Positions 32,523 through 35,524 of a stretch of DNA of 35,524 nt are shown here, one piece after another. The position numbers and the translations under genes were made by a program. Position 1 is the stretch's first letter, and each line of letters begins with the position of its first letter. Source of the stretch: Lentimicrobium sp. (GTDB lineage Bacteria; Bacteroidota; Bacteroidia; Bacteroidales; Lentimicrobiaceae); assembly GCA_024709105.1 (NCBI GenBank), contig JANJXJ010000216.1:1-35524 (forward strand). Direction: 5' to 3'. Below the pieces are notes generated by a model that was not told the origin of the DNA, ran no database searches, and saw nothing but the letters and a program-made list of their open reading frames with translations.

Positions 32523-33539
32523 TCAGGCAAAAAAATTAAGCTGATCAGGCTTTAGAATTCCTTTTTCGGTAATTATGCCGGTGATAAGTTCGGCAGGGGT
32601 AACATCAAAAGCCGGATTCAAAGCATCAGAGCCCGGATTGGTAACCCTGATTTTGTTTAATTTTCCTTCGGCATCGGGGCCCATTTGATAATGAACTTCG
32701 TCAGCACTGCGGTACTCAATTTCAATGTCGTTTCCGTGAATTGTATCCTTGTCGAATGTAGAAAACGGAGCCGCTACATAAAAAGGAATCCCGTAATGTG
32801 CAGCCACAATCGCTTTTTCGAGGGTTCCGATTTTGTTGGCAGCATCGCCGTTGGCAGCAATGCGGTCGGCACCAACAATAATCAGATCAATCATACCTTT
32901 CGACATCATATAAGCTCCCGCATTATCAGGCAAAATGGTATGCGGAATGCCCTCGTTCAAAAGTTCCCAGGCGGTGAGGCGGGCACCCTGACTGCGTGGC
33001 CGGGTTTCATCGGCATAAACATGTATTTTCTTGCCGTTTCGATGAGCCTGATAGACAGGCGAGAGAGCGCTGCCATAATCCACAAAACCCAGCCAGCCGG
33101 CATTACAATGTGTTAAAATGTGTGCGCCATCAGCTATTAATTTCTCGCCAGCCTGCCCTATGGCAAGTGCAGCATCGGCGTTTTTATCAGCAATTCTTTG
33201 AGCTGCAGAACAAGCCGATTCCACCGAATTTAAACCTGCAGTAAATACTTCCTCCACCGCAAAGAAAAGGTCGCGGGCAGTTGGCCGGGTAGCTCTGATA
33301 CGCTGGCGGGCAGTAATGGGGTCAATCCCTTGCATAAACGCCTGTGCCATAGCAAAACCGGCAGCTGCACCAATGGCGCCGGCGCCGCGTACAGTCATAT
33401 TTTCAATTGCCTGGCAGGTTTCTTCGTATGTGATTAATCGGTTGATTTCGAATACAAAAGGCAGTTTGTTCTGATCAATCATAAAAACCTGATCTGATTC
33501 CATCCAGACTGTGCGGTAATGTTTACCTCCAACTATCAT
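32523..33539 (-). CDS. mtnA: S-methyl-5-thioribose-1-phosphate isomerase
   Basis: This 338-residue enzyme isomerises methylthioribose-1-phosphate to methylthioribulose-1-phosphate in the methionine salvage pathway. It shows the family blocks TVRGAGAIGAAAGFAMA, RPTARDLFFAVE, ILTHCNAGWLG (catalytic Cys145), YADETRPRSQGARLTAWEL, LIIVGADRIAANGDAANKIGT (catalytic Asp225) and PFYVAAPFSTFD. The eIF2B-alpha-like fold makes ribose-1,5-bisphosphate isomerase a possible alternative, but the HCNAGWLG block and length favour MtnA. I start at ATG 33539 (MIVGGKHYRTVWME); an in-frame TTG at 33551 is only five residues... four codons upstream and less likely. No other methionine-salvage gene is in the window. 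A -7 box lies 23 bases upstream. Confidence 0.9.
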   Translation of the reverse strand: MIVGGKHYRTVWMESDQVFMIDQNKLPFVFEINRLITYEETCQAIENMTVRGAGAIGAAAGFAMAQAFMQGIDPITARQRIRATRPTARDLFFAVEEVFTAGLNSVESACSAAQRIADKNADAALAIGQAGEKLIADGAHILTHCNAGWLGFVDYGSALSPVYQAHRNGKKIHVYADETRPRSQGARLTAWELLNEGIPHTILPDNAGAYMMSKGMIDLIIVGADRIAANGDAANKIGTLEKAIVAAHYGIPFYVAAPFSTFDKDTIHGNDIEIEYRSADEVHYQMGPDAEGKLNKIRVTNPGSDALNPAFDVTPAELITGIITEKGILKPDQLNFFA

Positions 33540-33562
33540 TTTATTTTGCAATAAGTTCTGAA

Positions 33563-33570
33563 CAAAGTTA
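33563..33570 (-). promoter_or_regulatory. -7 box of the mtnA promoter
   Basis: On the minus strand TAACTTTG matches TAnnTTTG exactly, 23 bases before the ATG at 33539. It sits just downstream of the terminator of the previous gene. Confidence 0.5.
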
Positions 33571-33584
33571 TCAATTTATCGGGG

Positions 33585-33613
33585 CAAAAAAAAGGCCGCC
33601 ATGTGGCAGCCTT
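33585..33613 (-). terminator. Rho-independent terminator of the outer-membrane protein gene
   Basis: On the minus strand AAGGC-T-GCC pairs with GGC-G... GCCTT around loop ACAT, with one mismatch, and is followed by a run of eight T. It begins 21 bases after the stop codon at 33634 and separates that gene from mtnA. Confidence 0.8.
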
Positions 33614-33633
33614 ATAAAATTTGCTGAAGAAGC

Positions 33634-34200
33634 TTATAGTTTTAAAGCAACACCAAGGTTGAGCCATGCAATACCGTAGCCAATTTCAGCCATTGCAGCA
33701 AAATTGTCGGTAAAGTAGTACCTTCCGCCGGCATACCATGACCAGATCAGGCCACTGGAAGAAGCAGAGTAGTTATAAAGCGGATCAACAGTTCCGGTTT
33801 CTTTTGCTGAAACAATGTTAAATCCAATCATAAGACCAGTGTATGTATCCAGCTTGTCAACCAGCGGATAATGGAATGATCCGCGGGCACCAAGAATAAT
33901 ATTGGTGTATTTATAGCCCCATGTAGAACCAAAATAAGAATATTCCCATTTACTTGAGGCATAACCAAGATAACCTCCAACACCTATTGAACCAACATCA
34001 AGAACATCGTCTTTTACTCCAATTTCGAATGAAGCAGAAACAGGCGGGATTGTAGAAGTGTAACCTGAACCGGAATACAGAGTGCTTCCCAGCCCGATTC
34101 CAACATTTACTACTTTCTCACCTTTGGTGAGCAGATTGTCCTGAGCAGAAAGGCTCAATGCCATAAAGGCTGCAAAAAGAGTAATTACGACTTTTTTCAT
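33634..34200 (-). CDS. Small outer-membrane beta-barrel protein
   Basis: This 188-residue exported protein has a signal peptide MKKVVITLFAAFMALSLSAQ. The remainder consists of alternating amphipathic strands rich in Gly, Tyr and Ser (VVNVGIGLGSTLYSG, VSASFEIGVKDDVLDVGS, IGVGGYLGYASSKWEYSY, NIILGARGSFHYPL), compatible with an eight-stranded OmpA/OmpW-like barrel. It ends IAWLNLGVALKL without the common terminal Phe. The start is ATG 34200; a possible upstream in-frame start at 34245 would spoil the signal peptide. Specific function is unknown. It has its own terminator and lies 236 bases from the gene upstream. Confidence 0.82.
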   Translation of the reverse strand: MKKVVITLFAAFMALSLSAQDNLLTKGEKVVNVGIGLGSTLYSGSGYTSTIPPVSASFEIGVKDDVLDVGSIGVGGYLGYASSKWEYSYFGSTWGYKYTNIILGARGSFHYPLVDKLDTYTGLMIGFNIVSAKETGTVDPLYNYSASSSGLIWSWYAGGRYYFTDNFAAMAEIGYGIAWLNLGVALKL

Positions 34201-34436
34201 GTTTAATTGATTTAGGTTGAACTTTGGGTTATGGTTTAATAACAAAAATGGTTCTGTTTCGGTTGAGAAAAAAGCAGATTTTAGTGAAAATCAGTAATTC
34301 GGGTGTATGAGCAGTTAATTTTCGTTGGTTTTACAAATTTATAAATTTTAACAATACCAAAACCTACGTATTTATAGGTATTTTCACATATTTCTTATTC
34401 TTCTGCAATATTCCAATTATTTTCGCTTTATACCTC

Positions 34437-35408
34437 TTATCTTTTCCCTTCCTTAATAACCTCATCAATAATGTTTTTGCCTGATTCAAGGAAATATAGC
34501 TTTTCAGGATTACTGATCTGTTCATTTTGTTTTGCCGATTTTTCAAGTTTGTGTAACTGTGCCGAGGCTTCCTTGATGTTGCCAAGCTTCACATAAATTG
34601 ATATTAAATAATGATGAAAAAGCAAATTATCAGGAGATTCATTAATAAGTTTAATTCCGTTTGCCAAAGCTTCACTGGGCTGATTTTCAATTTCAAACGC
34701 TATTTTCATCAGAAAGTATATGGCTTCATTTCTGATTTTCTGGTCAGCGCTGCGGGCCGCTTCTTTCAAATATTGTTTGCCGGTGGACTTATCCCTTTCA
34801 ACCATTCTGGATGACAATAGTCTTATTACCGGCATATTATCGCGGGCATGAGCCATAAAGTAATGGTACAGGCCCGAAGTCAGCTGAAAAGGCTGGTACG
34901 TAGCCTCCATACCAAATGATTGCCGGATGGTGGAATGATAACGCGATAGTTTGTTCATGGCCGAAAACCATGCATTTCTGTGCAGATCTACCCTCGCACT
35001 GAATGCATATGCTGAAATAAGTGAAAACAAAAACTCAGGATCCCTGGTCTTGTTGTTGTCCTCTGTCAGTTTTTCAAGCAGTTTAAGCCTGTATTCAATC
35101 ATATCGGAATACAATGGGTTATATTCTGATGATACCAGCCGCCACCAGTAATAGTTAATTACAGCCAGATGAAATGACGGCTCATTTTTCAGTTTGACTT
35201 CATTTATGGCAATAAGATTCTCAGCCGACCTGAACTGATAATTCAGGGTTTGCCTGTAAATATCCCCGATTACCGGGATATTGTTTGCGAGTGGTTGAGA
35301 TTTTACCGGATTAGCCTGTAACAAAGGAATCAGTATCAGCAGGAAAATGCAAATCCGGGGTATTGAACTGCGCCTGATTATTAAACTTAAATAATGAGCA
35401 AACTTCAT
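34437..35408 (-). CDS. Exported TPR-like helical-repeat protein of unknown function
   Basis: This 323-residue protein has a hydrophobic N-terminal signal (ICIFLLILIPLLQANPVKSQ, ~18-38), so it is exported. The rest is alpha-helical with tetratricopeptide-like spacing, clearest in the C-terminal part (RNEAIYFLMKIAFEIENQP, LLFHHYLISIYVKLGNIKEA). I do not recognise a specific family. Its ATG (35408) overlaps the stop codon of the preceding gene as TGATG, indicating translational coupling; a GTG one codon earlier is also possible. After the stop codon a weak hairpin, ACCTA/TAGGT followed by TTTT (around 34379-34358), may end the transcript. The 236-base gap beyond (34201-34436) is AT-rich and shows nothing else. 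Confidence 0.75.
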   Translation of the reverse strand: MKFAHYLSLIIRRSSIPRICIFLLILIPLLQANPVKSQPLANNIPVIGDIYRQTLNYQFRSAENLIAINEVKLKNEPSFHLAVINYYWWRLVSSEYNPLYSDMIEYRLKLLEKLTEDNNKTRDPEFLFSLISAYAFSARVDLHRNAWFSAMNKLSRYHSTIRQSFGMEATYQPFQLTSGLYHYFMAHARDNMPVIRLLSSRMVERDKSTGKQYLKEAARSADQKIRNEAIYFLMKIAFEIENQPSEALANGIKLINESPDNLLFHHYLISIYVKLGNIKEASAQLHKLEKSAKQNEQISNPEKLYFLESGKNIIDEVIKEGKR

Positions 35409-35524
35409 CACTCCACGGCCCCTTTCATCTCTTCAATCAATTGCCTGAGTAATTCGTTTCTTACCGATTGCCGCCTGGCTTCTGTTATGCTGTATGCTTT
35501 CTGATATCCACCCATGTAGTACCT
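35408..35524 (-). CDS. C-terminal end of an unrecognised protein (truncated by window edge)
   Basis: An open frame enters from the right edge on the minus strand and ends at a TGA overlapping the next gene's ATG by one base. The visible 38 residues begin RYYMGGYQKAYSITEARRQ and end LLRQLIEEMKGAVE. The helical, charged ending gives no family assignment. The overlap means that it is co-translated with the TPR-like protein, so the two probably act together. Confidence 0.6.
   Translation of the reverse strand, partial: RYYMGGYQKAYSITEARRQSVRNELLRQLIEEMKGAVE

Noticed and set aside
34364-34585. 73-codon minus-strand frame at the end of the TPR-like gene
   Set aside because: It is an overlapping shadow frame without any domain or start signal.

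Overview
The window comes from a Bacteroidota genome, most likely an anaerobic, Bacteroidales-like lineage. Several independent signs point there. Two giant secreted peptidases end in type IX secretion (T9SS) sorting domains. There is a TonB-dependent receptor with an N-terminal carboxypeptidase-regulatory-like domain, and several short lipoproteins. Ten or more transcription units begin just downstream of the Bacteroidota -7 promoter box TAnnTTTG. No rRNA, tRNA, CRISPR array, transposase or phage gene was recognised.

Layout. Positions 1-2262 are an AT-rich accessory segment: the C-terminal end of a type ISP restriction-modification enzyme and a Fic-family AMP-transferase whose promoter carries two near-identical copies of a palindromic operator. 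Positions 2263-10449 (minus strand) hold a small GNAT-like acetyltransferase and a two-gene operon of gingipain-type C25 peptidases, one Kgp-like and one Rgp-like. Positions 10725-12332 (minus) are rbfA and a LolC/E-type permease. An MsbA-like ABC exporter follows (plus). Positions 14555-20244 hold a TonB receptor, its co-transcribed OB-fold lipoprotein and a divergent exported nuclease, which together look like a nucleic-acid scavenging locus. Positions 20320-25735 (plus) carry a dolichyl/polyprenyl-phosphate sugar synthase-like glycosyltransferase, dihydroorotase, a MORN-repeat lipoprotein, a membrane-anchored AraC regulator, a flavodoxin and an orphan membrane protein. A 507-base gene-free stretch (25736-26242) is filled with palindromes. 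Positions 26243-35524 carry a coiled-coil Cbp1-like lipoprotein, a GH31 enzyme with a PfkB sugar kinase, rlmI, tag, mtnA, a small outer-membrane barrel protein, a TPR-like exported protein and the end of an unrecognised gene.

How the genes fit together. Most of the window serves extracellular polymer use. The peptidase pair should cut proteins after Arg and Lys, judging by conserved specificity residues. The TonB/lipoprotein/nuclease group may cut and import nucleic acid or a similar phosphorylated polymer. The GH31/kinase pair handles alpha-glucans. The remainder is housekeeping: ribosome maturation, lipoprotein or lipid export, pyrimidine synthesis, rRNA methylation, DNA repair and methionine salvage.

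Most notable points: the tandem Rgp-like/Kgp-like operon, with conserved catalytic, S1-pocket and zymogen-cleavage residues; the twin operator over the fic promoter, whose copies differ only in their four central bases; and the TonB-OB lipoprotein-nuclease locus.
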